From the NCBI GenBank assembly GCA_937931785.1, contig CALHAX010000037.1, positions 1-43,207 on the forward strand: DNA of 43,207 bases, written 5' to 3'. Source of the DNA: an uncultured Hyphomicrobiaceae bacterium (GTDB lineage: Bacteria; Pseudomonadota; Alphaproteobacteria; Rhizobiales; CALHAX01). Each line of letters starts with the position of its first letter. Positions within the stretch are counted from its first letter, which is position 1. Both the position numbers and the translations under genes were made by a program. Positions 9,294 through 18,480 of the stretch are shown here, one piece after another. The notes under the pieces are model-generated. The model did no database searches, was not told where the DNA came from, and was given only the letters and a program-made list of their open reading frames with translations.

Positions 9294-10403
9294 TCAGTTT
9301 TGCGACAGCACCCAACTGCCGTTGCTCTGCGAGAATAGGAAGCCCTCTGACGCGATGCGTCGGCGCAAGTTCGTCAAACCACCCGGGTATCGCAAGGCAA
9401 CCTCCGCTCCGCGCGCAGAGACGGTCCCCGTATTGAAACCATCGACCCCCGGTAAATTTGCCAGACGTTCACGAATTTGCTGCCAATGTCCCAGTCCATT
9501 GAAACGCACAAAGAAGTGCACGTCCTGAACCGGTCCTGAAGTCGTAAGTCCAGCGCTCGTCGCGCGGGGTGCCGCCGCCTTCCAGCGCCCTTCGATCACA
9601 CCCAGACCAATGATCGTTGCCAGTTCTGAGGAATAAAGCAGGTCCTGGTCCTCGATCGGATAGGTCCGTTTCAGATGGAACGGGCCGACGGCATCCTGCC
9701 CCGCCATGGTAACAATAATTTTCTGTCCCGTCGCATCCGGGATGGCCTGGGCAACAAGCACACGCTCTGCACCGTATTCCTGTTGAAAAATCCGCAGAAC
9801 CGACATGTCACCATCCATCAGGCGGCTTCGCACATCGTCGCGGATTTCAAGCTTGTATTGAGCCAATTTCAAAGGTGTCAGTGTATTGTTGAGATCTTGG
9901 TCAGCCCACGCCTTTCGCCAGGCCCGTTGCCCCGTCGCAGTTGCAAGATAACGCGGTGCAGCGGTATTCGCGTTCCGGTACACCGGAACCAGAAGCACCT
10001 CAGGCGCTTGACGATCAAGAAATGGCAACCGGGCTTTCTGCAGATAACGCCGCACCAATCGCGGACTGTAGCGAAAATCGATTTCCGCCAGATATTCCGT
10101 CGACGAATTCTGCTCGCTGCGGATGTTCAGACCAGCAATCATCCCCTGAATTTCGGAAGGCTTCGGTTTGGGCAAATAGCGATAAGACGTCACCGGAACC
10201 AGACGTTTCAACAGCGAGCGAAACGCACCAATGTGTCCATCCGCCATGGCTTCGGCCTTGGCCTGCACCGCATTGTCCGCAACCGCCTCGATCGGATATC
10301 TGCCGACGGTATAAACATCACTGGCCGCATGCGCTCTGTCCGCCACCACCATCATGCCGACGACTATGCCAATCCAAATGCCGAGACAATATCGCAATCT
10401 CAT
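9294..10403 (-). CDS. DUF2066 exported protein
   Basis: 369 residues beginning with a clear signal peptide (MRLRYCLGIWIGIVVGMMVV, likely cleaved after AHA), so the protein is periplasmic or envelope-associated. The mature part (YTVGRYPIEAVADNAVQAKAEAMADG... RYLPKP...) is the DUF2066 pattern usually found beside AI-2E and CDP-alcohol phosphatidyltransferase genes; no biochemical role is established. I chose the ATG at 10403 over an upstream in-frame start at 10466 because the signal peptide begins there. It is the first gene of the leftward operon and divergent from purM; the 247 bp between them must hold both promoters. Confidence 0.85.
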   Translation of the reverse strand: MRLRYCLGIWIGIVVGMMVVADRAHAASDVYTVGRYPIEAVADNAVQAKAEAMADGHIGAFRSLLKRLVPVTSYRYLPKPKPSEIQGMIAGLNIRSEQNSSTEYLAEIDFRYSPRLVRRYLQKARLPFLDRQAPEVLLVPVYRNANTAAPRYLATATGQRAWRKAWADQDLNNTLTPLKLAQYKLEIRDDVRSRLMDGDMSVLRIFQQEYGAERVLVAQAIPDATGQKIIVTMAGQDAVGPFHLKRTYPIEDQDLLYSSELATIIGLGVIEGRWKAAAPRATSAGLTTSGPVQDVHFFVRFNGLGHWQQIRERLANLPGVDGFNTGTVSARGAEVALRYPGGLTNLRRRIASEGFLFSQSNGSWVLSQN

Positions 10404-10650
10404 ACCTAGCCCCACATTCCGGTTCGCTTGCGGTTCACGTTCACCCTGTTCAAGCGCAACTTGCACGATTCGGCCAAAAGCGCCGCTTGAGACTCACTAA
10501 CAGATTTATCGGCCAAATTGAGGGTGCCATATTGGCGTTGAAAGGCAGCCCTTGAAGCTGGCACGCGACCGCGCGCTGCTGTAGAGCGGGAAACAATTGT
10601 TCGGACGCCGCGCAAGGCGCTCACCATCACCCTGCGATCAGGAGCATGAC

Positions 10651-11715
10651 GTGATCAAGAACGGCCTGACATATGCCGATGCCGGAGTAGACATCGATGC
10701 TGGCAACGCACTGGTGGATGCCATCAAACCACTCGCCCGCGCAACCATGCGCCCCGGTGCTGACGCAGCCCTTGGCGGCTTCGGCGGACTGTTCGACCTG
10801 AAAGCCGCTGGCTTCGTCGACCCGATCCTGGTTGCTGCAAACGATGGCGTCGGCACGAAATTGAAAATCGCGATCGATACGGATCAGCACGCCACGATCG
10901 GGATTGATCTCGTCGCCATGTGCGTGAACGATTTGATCGTGCAGGGCGCAGAACCATTGTTCTTCCTCGACTATTTTGCCTGCGGTGCATTGAACAACGA
11001 CGTCGCAACCGCAGTTGTCGCAGGTATATCGCAGGGGTGTCTCCAGTCAGGCTCCGCTCTGATCGGTGGCGAGACGGCAGAGATGCCAGGCATGTACGCA
11101 GCCGGGGACTATGATCTCGCGGGCTTCTCGGTCGGCGCTGCGGAACGCGGAACGCTGCTGCCACGTGCTGACATATCGGATGGCGACACTCTGATCGGAA
11201 TCGCATCTTCAGGCCCGCACTCGAATGGTTACTCGCTCATCCGCCGTATCGTCGAGGTGAGCGGGATCGCGTGGGACGCACCGGCGCCGTTCAACACGAA
11301 CCAAACGCTGGCCGAAGCTCTGCTGGAGCCAACGCGCATCTACGTCAAATCGCTGTTGGCAGCGATCCGTGAAACGGGTGCAATCAAGGCCATGGCTCAC
11401 ATCACGGGCGGCGGGTTACTGGAAAACATACCGCGCGTCCTGCCCGACGGACTGGCGGCCCGGATCGATGCTACATCATGGCACGCCCCAGCCGTATTTG
11501 GATGGCTCGCGTCACAGGGCGGTGTCGAAGCAACAGAAATGCTCCGCACCTTCAACTGCGGAATCGGCATGGTTGTCGTTATCGAACCGGACAAGGTTGA
11601 AGCCGTTATTGAAATTCTGAGCCGGGAGGGCGAAACCGCAATGGTCATCGGGCACCTCGCACCACGAGACGGCGAAGGTGTGATCATGGATGGCACGCTG
11701 GAGTTCGCCGCATGA
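10651..11715 (+). CDS. purM: phosphoribosylformylglycinamidine cyclo-ligase (AIR synthetase)
   Basis: Catalyses the fifth step of purine synthesis, ATP-dependent closure of FGAM to aminoimidazole ribotide. The 354-residue protein shows the PurM sequence: [16 protein letters not shown] at the N terminus, GGFGGLFDL, the signature [52 protein letters not shown], and [16 protein letters not shown]. The GTG at 10651 is the start: AGGAG lies six bases upstream and the family N terminus begins there, while an ATG 18 codons earlier gives unrelated sequence. It overlaps purN by four bases (ATGA). Confidence 0.97.
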   Translation: MIKNGLTYADAGVDIDAGNALVDAIKPLARATMRPGADAALGGFGGLFDLKAAGFVDPILVAANDGVGTKLKIAIDTDQHATIGIDLVAMCVNDLIVQGAEPLFFLDYFACGALNNDVATAVVAGISQGCLQSGSALIGGETAEMPGMYAAGDYDLAGFSVGAAERGTLLPRADISDGDTLIGIASSGPHSNGYSLIRRIVEVSGIAWDAPAPFNTNQTLAEALLEPTRIYVKSLLAAIRETGAIKAMAHITGGGLLENIPRVLPDGLAARIDATSWHAPAVFGWLASQGGVEATEMLRTFNCGIGMVVVIEPDKVEAVIEILSREGETAMVIGHLAPRDGEGVIMDGTLEFAA

Positions 11716-12368
11716 GCTCACGCAAGCGGGTCGGCGTACTCATTTCCGGACGCGGCTCAAACATGGCGAGCCTCGTCAAGGCCGCGCGAGCACCGGATTA
11801 CCCGGCCGAAATTGCACTCGTCCTATCGAACCGACCGGACGCGCCCGGACTCAAATTCGCCGCAGACGCCAACATCGCGACGGCAACTGTTGACCATAAA
11901 GCCTTCCCGGACCGGGCCTCTTTCGAGTTGGCCCTGCATGACAAGCTGGTCGAGTCACACATCGACATTGTCTGCAACGCCGGTTTCATGCGCGTTCTGA
12001 CCAGCACTTTCGTGGACCGCTGGCACGACCGGCACCTCAATATTCACCCGTCGCTATTACCTGCCTACAAAGGTCTCAACACGCATGAGCGCGCCCTTGC
12101 GGACGGATGCCGCATCTCTGGCTGCACCGTGCATATCGTCCGAGCTGCTCTCGATGATGGCCCTATCATTGCCCAGGCCGCAGTTCCGGTGATTTTCGGG
12201 GACACACCGGACAGCCTCGCTGCACGCGTTCTGGAGGCAGAACACAAACTCTATCCCCACGCCCTGGGCCTTCTGGCGGCAGGAAACATTCAAATCGAAG
12301 GCGAAACCGTCATTGATACGGATCAAGGCGAACCCTCACAGACGTTGTATTCACCCCCAATCGTCTGA
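11712..12368 (+). CDS. purN: phosphoribosylglycinamide formyltransferase
   Basis: Transfers the formyl group of 10-formyltetrahydrofolate to GAR in purine synthesis. The 218-residue enzyme has the phosphate-binding loop LISGRGSNM (10-18), the catalytic N110 and H112 in [12 protein letters not shown], and D148 in LDDGPIIAQ. Length fits the PurN family. Translation is coupled to purM through the ATGA overlap at 11712-11715, a standard two-gene operon. Confidence 0.97.
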   Translation: MSSRKRVGVLISGRGSNMASLVKAARAPDYPAEIALVLSNRPDAPGLKFAADANIATATVDHKAFPDRASFELALHDKLVESHIDIVCNAGFMRVLTSTFVDRWHDRHLNIHPSLLPAYKGLNTHERALADGCRISGCTVHIVRAALDDGPIIAQAAVPVIFGDTPDSLAARVLEAEHKLYPHALGLLAAGNIQIEGETVIDTDQGEPSQTLYSPPIV

Positions 12369-12481
12369 ACTTTACGATTGCGGCACGCATTTCGCAGAGA
12401 CCTGCAAATTAACCCTGCCCTCGCCCGTATGGACACAATTCCCGCACGGGTGGTAGTTAGAGCCCTGATCCGACTGAGAGT

Positions 12482-12497
12482 TTCAGGCCTGCCTGAA
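12482..12497. repeat. short inverted repeat overlapping the P450 ribosome-binding site
   Basis: TTCAGGC and GCCTGAA (7 bp each, 2-bp spacer) form a perfect dyad whose right arm runs into the AAGGA preceding the cytochrome P450 gene. It could be an operator for a dimeric repressor, or an RNA hairpin that masks the ribosome-binding site. Function is inferred only from position and symmetry. Confidence 0.45.
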
Positions 12498-12511
12498 GGA
12501 TGGACATCCAC

Positions 12512-13897
12512 ATGAGTGCACACAGCAACGTTGCAGACGCAGCGGCCACACCCGCGCATGCCCAGGGGCTTGGCGAGTCAGACAGCGTCTGGTTTACCCT
12601 CCTTCCACTCCTGAAGGACCCGGACAACCCGATGCAGACGATTGTCCGGATGTGCGAAAAGTACGGCGGCGCGATCCCGATCAAGCTCAAGGATCGCAAG
12701 ATCATTTTCCTCTCGAAGCCGGATCACTTCAAGAAAGTGATGGTCACGGACGCCGACAACTACATCAAATATTTCGACGGCCTGCGCCCGATCTTCGGCA
12801 AATCGATGATCACGATCGATGGAGCCCTCTGGCAGAAAATCCGCACGCCGCAACAAGCCGCGTTTCACCCGAAAAAATTCGAGGAATATCTCCCGTTCCT
12901 ACTCGACGCCATCCGTTCCAAAGTGGATCGCTGGGAAAAACATGCCGAAAGCGGCAAGAGCGTCGAGATGGTCGAGGAAACCTGGACACTGGCCGCCGAC
13001 ATGATCTGCCGTGCGCTGTTCGACCGGGAGATGCCGTTCAACCCGCATTTCGTATTCGGGTGCGTCAAAACCTACACCGACGTGCAGAACCACAAGGCCA
13101 TTCGCGACAAAAGCCAACACCAGGAAGATTTCTCCACCGCCGACACCAGTGCCGCCGACGCCATGAAAACCTGGGGATCGACCCCGGACAAGGTGATGGG
13201 CGCAAGCCATGTCGACGATCGCCAGTCGACACTCCTGCAGATGATGCTGGATGCGGAAGCCGATCCGGACTTCCCGGAGTTTGATCACCAGCAGGTCGTC
13301 GACGAGATGAAGCAATATCTCTGGGCCGGCACAGAAACCACAGCGCTCACATTAGCGTGGTGCCTCTACCTCCTGTCGCAACACCCGGACGTGAAGGAAA
13401 AGGTCCGCGCCGAAGCCCGCGCACTTTGTGGGGAGGACGGCGAACCCGACTGGGAAGCCGCGCAAAACCTGACCTATACAAAAATGGTCATCCAGGAGAC
13501 CATGCGGATGTACCCACCGATCTGGACCTTTATTCGCGAAGCTGCGGTGGAGGACGAGATCGATGGCGTCAAGATTGCCCCCGGCGACACCATCGCCATG
13601 TGCTCCTACGCCGTGCACCACAACCCGGAATACTGGAACGATCCTTACGAGTTCCGTCCCGAGCGCTTCTCAAAGGAACGCATGAAGGCTCGCGCAAAGT
13701 ATTCCTACCTCCCGTTCGCAGCTGGCAAACGCTCCTGTATCGGCGGCGCGCTCTCACAACTCGAGAACGCACTGGCTCTCGCGATGCTGCTGCGCAAGTT
13801 CGAACCCGAATATGTCGGCCCCGTCCCCGCCCAGATCTTCCCGACCGTGACGCTCACACCAAAAGAAGGTCTGCACTTCAAGATCCGGAAGCTGTAG
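12512..13897 (+). CDS. cytochrome P450
   Basis: A soluble haem-thiolate monooxygenase of 461 residues. All core signatures are present: the I-helix oxygen-binding motif AGTETT, the K-helix ExxR (ETMR), the PERF-type motif (FRPERF) and the haem loop FAAGKRSCIGG, with C409 as the axial ligand. The loop and the I helix resemble the class-E (CYP4/CYP102-like) branch rather than the short camphor-type P450s. No membrane anchor is visible. There is an ATG at 12500 too, but AAGGA sits directly against it; the ATG at 12512 is spaced eleven bases from that site, so I prefer it. No ferredoxin or reductase gene is adjacent, and the substrate is unknown. Confidence 0.93.
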   Translation: MSAHSNVADAAATPAHAQGLGESDSVWFTLLPLLKDPDNPMQTIVRMCEKYGGAIPIKLKDRKIIFLSKPDHFKKVMVTDADNYIKYFDGLRPIFGKSMITIDGALWQKIRTPQQAAFHPKKFEEYLPFLLDAIRSKVDRWEKHAESGKSVEMVEETWTLAADMICRALFDREMPFNPHFVFGCVKTYTDVQNHKAIRDKSQHQEDFSTADTSAADAMKTWGSTPDKVMGASHVDDRQSTLLQMMLDAEADPDFPEFDHQQVVDEMKQYLWAGTETTALTLAWCLYLLSQHPDVKEKVRAEARALCGEDGEPDWEAAQNLTYTKMVIQETMRMYPPIWTFIREAAVEDEIDGVKIAPGDTIAMCSYAVHHNPEYWNDPYEFRPERFSKERMKARAKYSYLPFAAGKRSCIGGALSQLENALALAMLLRKFEPEYVGPVPAQIFPTVTLTPKEGLHFKIRKL

Positions 13898-14265
13898 TTC
13901 TGCAGCGCTTGCAAAATGGTCGGGCTCACATGCAAAGCAGACACGCTATTCTGAAGAGATAGATTTCAGACTGCACCCGGTGCGGACATGTGCGGCTGCA
14001 ACAACGTTGATCAAAACAGTTTCCGCTTGGGATAGATTGAGATATCGCCGAGCGAGATCTTCGCCTGAGCTGAATTCCGGTTAGCTCACAGGTTGGTCGA
14101 TCTATGGCGACAGCGAACGGTTCAATATCGTAGATATTGTCTTCCTCCTGCCACCATGGCAGTTCCCATTTTCAACGCTGCGTGTTTGGCCTGACGAGTA
14201 AAGAACTGATATGGCCATCATCTGAATATGTCGCCTACAGCGAGAGAATAAGGGAGGATAGCACT
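13898..14265. other. 368-bp intergenic region upstream of the Tm-1-like operon
   Basis: No convincing gene is present. The frame of the next gene stays open leftward to 14137 but lacks a start with a ribosome-binding site. A weak promoter-like pair is TTGATC (14007-14012) and GATAGA (14031-14036) with an 18-bp spacer. A 17-bp dyad at 14123-14139 is listed separately. No terminator with a T-run is evident after the P450 gene. Confidence 0.5.
14123..14139. promoter_or_regulatory. candidate operator dyad upstream of the Tm-1-like operon
   Basis: CAATATC-GTA-GATATTG is a perfect 7-bp inverted repeat around a 3-bp centre, 126 bp before the ATG of the UPF0261 gene and downstream of the weak promoter-like pair. 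Its size and symmetry suit a dimeric repressor or activator. I did not find a second copy in the window, so the regulator is unknown. Confidence 0.45.
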
Positions 14266-15468
14266 ATGATGGACAAGAAGGCATTTGTGGTCGGAACGTT
14301 CGACACCAAGAGCGAAGAACTTGGACTGATGAAGTCTATGATCGAGATTGCCGGGGTTCCCGTCGTGACAATCGATCTCTCGACAGCGTCCGGATACGCT
14401 TCCAGCGCGGATGTGACACCGAATGAAGTCGCTCAACATCACCCCGAGGGACCGGATGCCGTATTCACCGGCGACCGGGGAACGGCTGTAGGTGGCATGG
14501 CCACGGCGTTGGAAAATTTTGTCGGCACACGCACCGATATTGGCGGAATCATTGCCGCTGGCGGTACCGGTGGCACGGCACTCGCAACTCCTGCCATGCG
14601 GGCGCTTCCGGTTGGTGTTCCAAAGGTCATGTTGTCGACTGTTGCTTCGGGTAACGTGCGTCCATACGTAGGCCCGTCGGACATCTGCATGATGTATTCC
14701 GTAACCGATGTGCAGGGGATCAACCGGATCTCGCACAAGGTCATGGTGAATGCTGCGCATGCTCTCGCCGGAATGCTGGCGAACGACACTCCTGAAATTG
14801 TGGCGTCGAAGCCGGCGATCGGATTGACCATGTTCGGCGTCACAACACCCTGCGTACAGGCCGTTTCAAAAGCTCTTGAGCCTGATTATGACTGTCTTGT
14901 TTTCCACGCCACCGGTGTTGGAGGACAATCGATGGAAAAGCTGGTTGATTCAAATCTTCTCGAAGTGGTGCTGGACATAACGACCACAGAAGTTGCCGAT
15001 CATTTGATGGGCGGTGTATTCAGCGCCGGCGAGGGGCGGATGGATGCGATCATTCGCTCGGGCGTACCTTACGTCGGATCGTGCGGGGCGTTGGATATGG
15101 TGAACTTCGGGGCCCAGGACACAGTGCCCAAGAAATACGAGGGCCGAAAATTTCACGTTCACAATCCACAGGTGACGTTGATGCGAACAACGCCTGAAGA
15201 AAACGCGGAAATGGGACGATGGATTGCCGCGAAGCTCAATCAGATGAACGGTCCGGTGCGCTTTCTTCTCCCTGCAAAAGGTGTATCGGTGATCGACGTG
15301 CCCGATATGCCTTTCCATGATCCGGTCGCAGACGCTGCACTGTTCGGCGCACTGGAAGCAAACGTAACGCAAACGCCATCACGCAAGTTGCTTCGTGTTG
15401 ATGCAGCGATCAACGACGATGCGTTTGTCGAGGCACTTCTCGCCGCGTTCAGGGACATTGCAGGTTAA
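14266..15468 (+). CDS. Tm-1-like ATP-binding (UPF0261) protein
   Basis: 400 residues of the UPF0261 family, homologous to the N-terminal half of tomato Tm-1, the tobamovirus-resistance protein. Visible family features are the start KKAFVVGTFDTKSEEL, the glycine-rich nucleotide-binding segment GGIIAAGGTGGTALATPAMRALP, GVPKVMLSTVASGNVRPYVG, GLTMFGVTTPCV, and VFHATGVGGQSMEKLV. The bacterial function is unestablished. AGGGAGGA seven bases before the first of two consecutive ATGs fixes the start at 14266. The gene for the matching TIM-barrel half follows after 28 bp; the two form an operon and probably a complex or pathway. Confidence 0.92.
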   Translation: MMDKKAFVVGTFDTKSEELGLMKSMIEIAGVPVVTIDLSTASGYASSADVTPNEVAQHHPEGPDAVFTGDRGTAVGGMATALENFVGTRTDIGGIIAAGGTGGTALATPAMRALPVGVPKVMLSTVASGNVRPYVGPSDICMMYSVTDVQGINRISHKVMVNAAHALAGMLANDTPEIVASKPAIGLTMFGVTTPCVQAVSKALEPDYDCLVFHATGVGGQSMEKLVDSNLLEVVLDITTTEVADHLMGGVFSAGEGRMDAIIRSGVPYVGSCGALDMVNFGAQDTVPKKYEGRKFHVHNPQVTLMRTTPEENAEMGRWIAAKLNQMNGPVRFLLPAKGVSVIDVPDMPFHDPVADAALFGALEANVTQTPSRKLLRVDAAINDDAFVEALLAAFRDIAG

Positions 15469-15496
15469 CGAGACGAAAGAAGAGAGATAGAAAAAC

Positions 15497-16324
15497 ATGA
15501 CCATCGCCAAAGACGAAATACTCGCACGCCTGCGTGCACAGATTGCACGTAACGAACCCATTGTTGGTGGAGGCGCCGGCACCGGTCTATCGGCCAAGTG
15601 CGAAGAGGCCGGCGGAATAGATCTTATCGTCATCTACAATTCAGGACGCTACCGTATGGCGGGGCGTGGATCGCTTGCAGGACTGATGGCCTATGGCAAC
15701 GCGAACGAAATTGTCGTCGAAATGGCAAGTGAAGTACTACCGGTTGTCACCAACACGCCCGTACTCGCAGGCGTGAATGGTACAGATCCATTCTGTAATT
15801 TCGATTGGTTTCTGGATCACCTGAAAGACATTGGGTTTTCCGGAGTGCAAAACTTCCCGACCGTCGGTCTGATCGATGGAAACTTTCGAAAGAACCTTGA
15901 AGAAACGGGCATGAGCTACAGTCAGGAAGTGGATATGATCCGCCTGGCCAGCCAAAAGGGTCATTTTACGACGCCGTATGTCTTTAGCGAAGAAGACGCG
16001 ATTGCCATGACCGAAGCGGGTGCTGATGTGGTCGTGTGTCACCTCGGCCTGACGACTGGCGGTAATATCGGTGCGGAAACCGCAAGAACTCTGGACGATT
16101 GCGTAGGCTACATCAACGATTGGTCAGCAGCAGCCAAGAGTGTGCGAGACGATGTTATTGTCCTTTGTCACGGTGGTCCAATCTCAATGCCGGAAGACGC
16201 GAAATACGTTCTTGAGCGTTGCAAGGGGTGTCACGGCTTCTACGGCGCATCCTCCATGGAACGTTTGCCAACTGAAAAGGCGCTCATTGCCCAAACGAAA
16301 GCCTTCAAGGATATTCGTCGATAA
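15497..16324 (+). CDS. phosphoenolpyruvate hydrolase-like TIM-barrel protein (Tm-1 C-terminal half)
   Basis: 275 residues of the TIM-barrel family annotated as phosphoenolpyruvate hydrolase-like, equivalent to the C-terminal half of plant Tm-1. Family features are [34 protein letters not shown] near the N terminus, [54 protein letters not shown] and the closing [12 protein letters not shown] phosphate-binding region. The substrate is not known for this group. It lies 28 bp behind the UPF0261 gene with AGAGAG upstream. No third gene is clearly attached: the following gene is 311 bp away. Confidence 0.92.
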   Translation: MTIAKDEILARLRAQIARNEPIVGGGAGTGLSAKCEEAGGIDLIVIYNSGRYRMAGRGSLAGLMAYGNANEIVVEMASEVLPVVTNTPVLAGVNGTDPFCNFDWFLDHLKDIGFSGVQNFPTVGLIDGNFRKNLEETGMSYSQEVDMIRLASQKGHFTTPYVFSEEDAIAMTEAGADVVVCHLGLTTGGNIGAETARTLDDCVGYINDWSAAAKSVRDDVIVLCHGGPISMPEDAKYVLERCKGCHGFYGASSMERLPTEKALIAQTKAFKDIRR

Positions 16325-16635
16325 CAGACACTGAACCATCGACATGATGACTTCTGAGAAAGACGTCGCATTTCGGGCGCGGGCGATAGGCGGGATGGTT
16401 CAGCAAACGTTATGGGGATTTGACGGATCGGTCAGACGTGTCCAGTTGTTGTGTCTGGCCTGCCATCATACCGGATGACGCGGATAAAGATTTGCGCACC
16501 GGGTTGATCGACATGGTTCGCCCTGCGAACACAGAAGAGTTCATCCATATCCGCAAGGTGTCTGTTAAAACCGGGGACCAGTTTAGGGAACCCGCCCTAC
16601 AACTTAATCTATACTGCCAAAACTGGGAGCCATAC
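16325..16635. other. 311-bp intergenic region with a long-arm inverted repeat
   Basis: No supported gene. The two perfect 10-bp arms CTGAACCATC (16331-16340) and GATGGTTCAG (16394-16403) are complementary across 53 bp, starting seven bases after the TIM-barrel stop. There is no T-run, so a classical terminator is unlikely. The Rid frame remains open leftward to 16420, but that part lacks family similarity. A good ribosome-binding site for the Rid gene lies at 16625-16629. Confidence 0.5.
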
Positions 16636-17028
16636 ATGACCAACTCCTTCATCAAGACCGACAAGGCCCCACCGCCGTTTTCTGCCTACAGTCAGGCTGT
16701 ACAGACACCGCCCGGCGCGCGCATCGTGCATGTCTCGGGGCAGGTCGGCGTCACACCCTCGGGCACATTGCCCGGCGACGCCGAACAGCAGCATCAACTG
16801 GCGTGGAAAAACGTGTTCGCCATCCTCGATGCGGCCAACATGGACAAGAATGATATTGTCGACGTCCGTGCCTTCATCAAGGATCACGACCAGGTGCCGA
16901 TTTACCGCGAAGTCCGCGACCGCATGCTGGAAGGTGCGATCCCTGCGTCAACGCTGGTGGTTGCAGGACTTGCCAACCCCGACTGGCTCGTCGAAATTGC
17001 CGTCACCGCAGCGAAGGTCGATTTTTAA
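16636..17028 (+). CDS. Rid family protein lacking the RidA arginine
   Basis: A 130-residue YjgF/YER057c/UK114 trimer-forming protein. RidA itself hydrolyses reactive enamine/imine intermediates. The family outline is clear (PPFSAYSQAV, VHVSGQVGV, NVFAILDAANMDKNDIVDVRAFIKD, VPIYREVRDRML, PASTLVVAGLANPDWLVEIAVTAA). In the segment where RidA has VARLP with the substrate-binding arginine, this protein has VAGLA, so it likely belongs to a Rid subgroup without imine deaminase activity. GGGAG six bases upstream sets the start at 16636. It stands alone, between the Tm-1-like operon and ycaQ. Confidence 0.92.
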   Translation: MTNSFIKTDKAPPPFSAYSQAVQTPPGARIVHVSGQVGVTPSGTLPGDAEQQHQLAWKNVFAILDAANMDKNDIVDVRAFIKDHDQVPIYREVRDRMLEGAIPASTLVVAGLANPDWLVEIAVTAAKVDF

Positions 17029-17251
17029 CATCCGCGAACCAGAGGCCAGCAACGAAAGCGCTCTACTCTGTCTTCTGGAGCGTGTCCCAAAACACTTGCG
17101 CCGGCGTCACGCAAAGCGATGTGGGAGGCAAGCGCACACGTGTCCGGCGCATGGAAAAATGTCAGCATGGGTCACCAACCTGAATTCACACTCTTGCCTC
17201 ATCGCACAAGGCGGGGCACTCACAACAGTCCTCTCCCATATCGTTGCATTC

Positions 17252-18463
17252 ATGACCACCCAGACACTCTCCCGCTCACAAGCCCGCCGCATTGCACTCG
17301 CCGCGCAAGGTTTTGGGCAAAAGCGCAGCAATACACCGAGCAATTGGTCCGGTATGCGCCGCGTGATCGGCCAACTCGGCCTGCTTCAAATCGACAGCGT
17401 GAATGTCTGCGTGCGCTCGCACTACATGCCACTATTCTCACGCCTGGGTTCGTACAACATCGCGAAACTTGACGAGAAACTTCTCACACCGAAACCAAAG
17501 GACCGTGGTTATTTCGAATACTGGGGCCATGAAGCCTCATTCCTGCCGATCGATATGCAACCGTTGTTCCGCTGGCGCATGGCCGCTGCCGAGGAAGGAC
17601 AAGGCATGTGGAAGGGCATCTCGGAGTTCGGGCAGAATAACCCGGACGTGCTGAACCGTGTCCGCAATACCATTCGTGATCGCGGCGCACTGGCGACACG
17701 CGAATTGAGTATTGAAGGAGAGAAATCGGGCGGACTTTGGGAATGGAAAGGTTCCAAGATTGCACTGGAATATCTGTTCTGGACCGGACAACTGACAGCG
17801 ACAGGACGACGAGGCTTCGAACGGATCTACGACATTCCAGAGCGCGTCATCCCGTCCGATATACTGAACAGCAAAACACCGCCCATCGAAGACGCGCAAC
17901 GAGAACTGACGGCAATTGCTGCAAAGGCCTTGGGCGTTGCAACCGCTTCGGATCTACGCGACTACTTTCGCCTGCCAGCAAAAGGGTTCGATGAACACGT
18001 CGCCGCACTTTGCGAGTGCGGAAACCTTGAACCCGTCACAGTCAAGGGATGGAAACAGCAAGCCTATCTGGCACGCGATGCCAAGCTCCCCCGATGGGTC
18101 AGGGGAGCGGCACTTCTCACACCGTTCGACCCCATTGTCTGGCACCGCCCCCGCGCGGAACGTCTGTTCGATTTCGACTACAAGATTGAAATCTACACGC
18201 CCGCCGAAAAACGAAAATTCGGCTACTACTGTTTGCCGTTCTTGCTGGACGGAGCACTGGTCGCTCGTATCGACCTGAAGGGCGACCGCCAAACGTCCAC
18301 ACTCCTCGTGCAATCTGCCCACGCTGAAACAAATTGTTGCACGAGCGACGTCGCGGACGCCTTGCGCCATGAACTCCGACGCCTCGCCGACTGGCTGGGA
18401 CTGGAAGCCATATCGGTCAAACCGAAGGGCGACCTCGCATTACGGCTTCCAAAACTGTTCTGA
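17252..18463 (+). CDS. ycaQ: winged-helix DNA glycosylase, YcaQ/AlkZ family
   Basis: 403 residues of the HTH_42 family, DNA glycosylases that excise bulky N7-alkylated bases and unhook interstrand crosslinks. The catalytic motif is Q46-I47-D48 in LGLLQIDSVNVCVRSHYMP. This is the Q-x-D form of YcaQ rather than the Q-x-Q of AlkZ, so a broad crosslink-repair activity is more likely. Other family markers are FEYWGHEASFLP, WEWKGSKIALEYLFWTGQL, LLTPFDPIVWHRPRAERLFDFDYKIEIYTPAEKRKFGYYCLPFLLDG. The ATG at 17252 gives the family N terminus (TLSRSQARRIALAAQGF), though no clear Shine-Dalgarno precedes it. It converges with the flavoprotein gene, 17 bp away. Confidence 0.92.
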   Translation: MTTQTLSRSQARRIALAAQGFGQKRSNTPSNWSGMRRVIGQLGLLQIDSVNVCVRSHYMPLFSRLGSYNIAKLDEKLLTPKPKDRGYFEYWGHEASFLPIDMQPLFRWRMAAAEEGQGMWKGISEFGQNNPDVLNRVRNTIRDRGALATRELSIEGEKSGGLWEWKGSKIALEYLFWTGQLTATGRRGFERIYDIPERVIPSDILNSKTPPIEDAQRELTAIAAKALGVATASDLRDYFRLPAKGFDEHVAALCECGNLEPVTVKGWKQQAYLARDAKLPRWVRGAALLTPFDPIVWHRPRAERLFDFDYKIEIYTPAEKRKFGYYCLPFLLDGALVARIDLKGDRQTSTLLVQSAHAETNCCTSDVADALRHELRRLADWLGLEAISVKPKGDLALRLPKLF

Positions 18464-18480
18464 CGCAGCACAACACGGCA

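Noticed and set aside
10551-10590. A sigma-70 promoter for purM
   Set aside because: TTGAAG and TGTAGA are present but 21 bp apart, too far for a credible promoter.
16410-16664. 84-codon minus-strand frame in the gap before the Rid gene, considered as a gene remnant
   Set aside because: No family resemblance and no ribosome-binding site; the region also holds the Rid leader.
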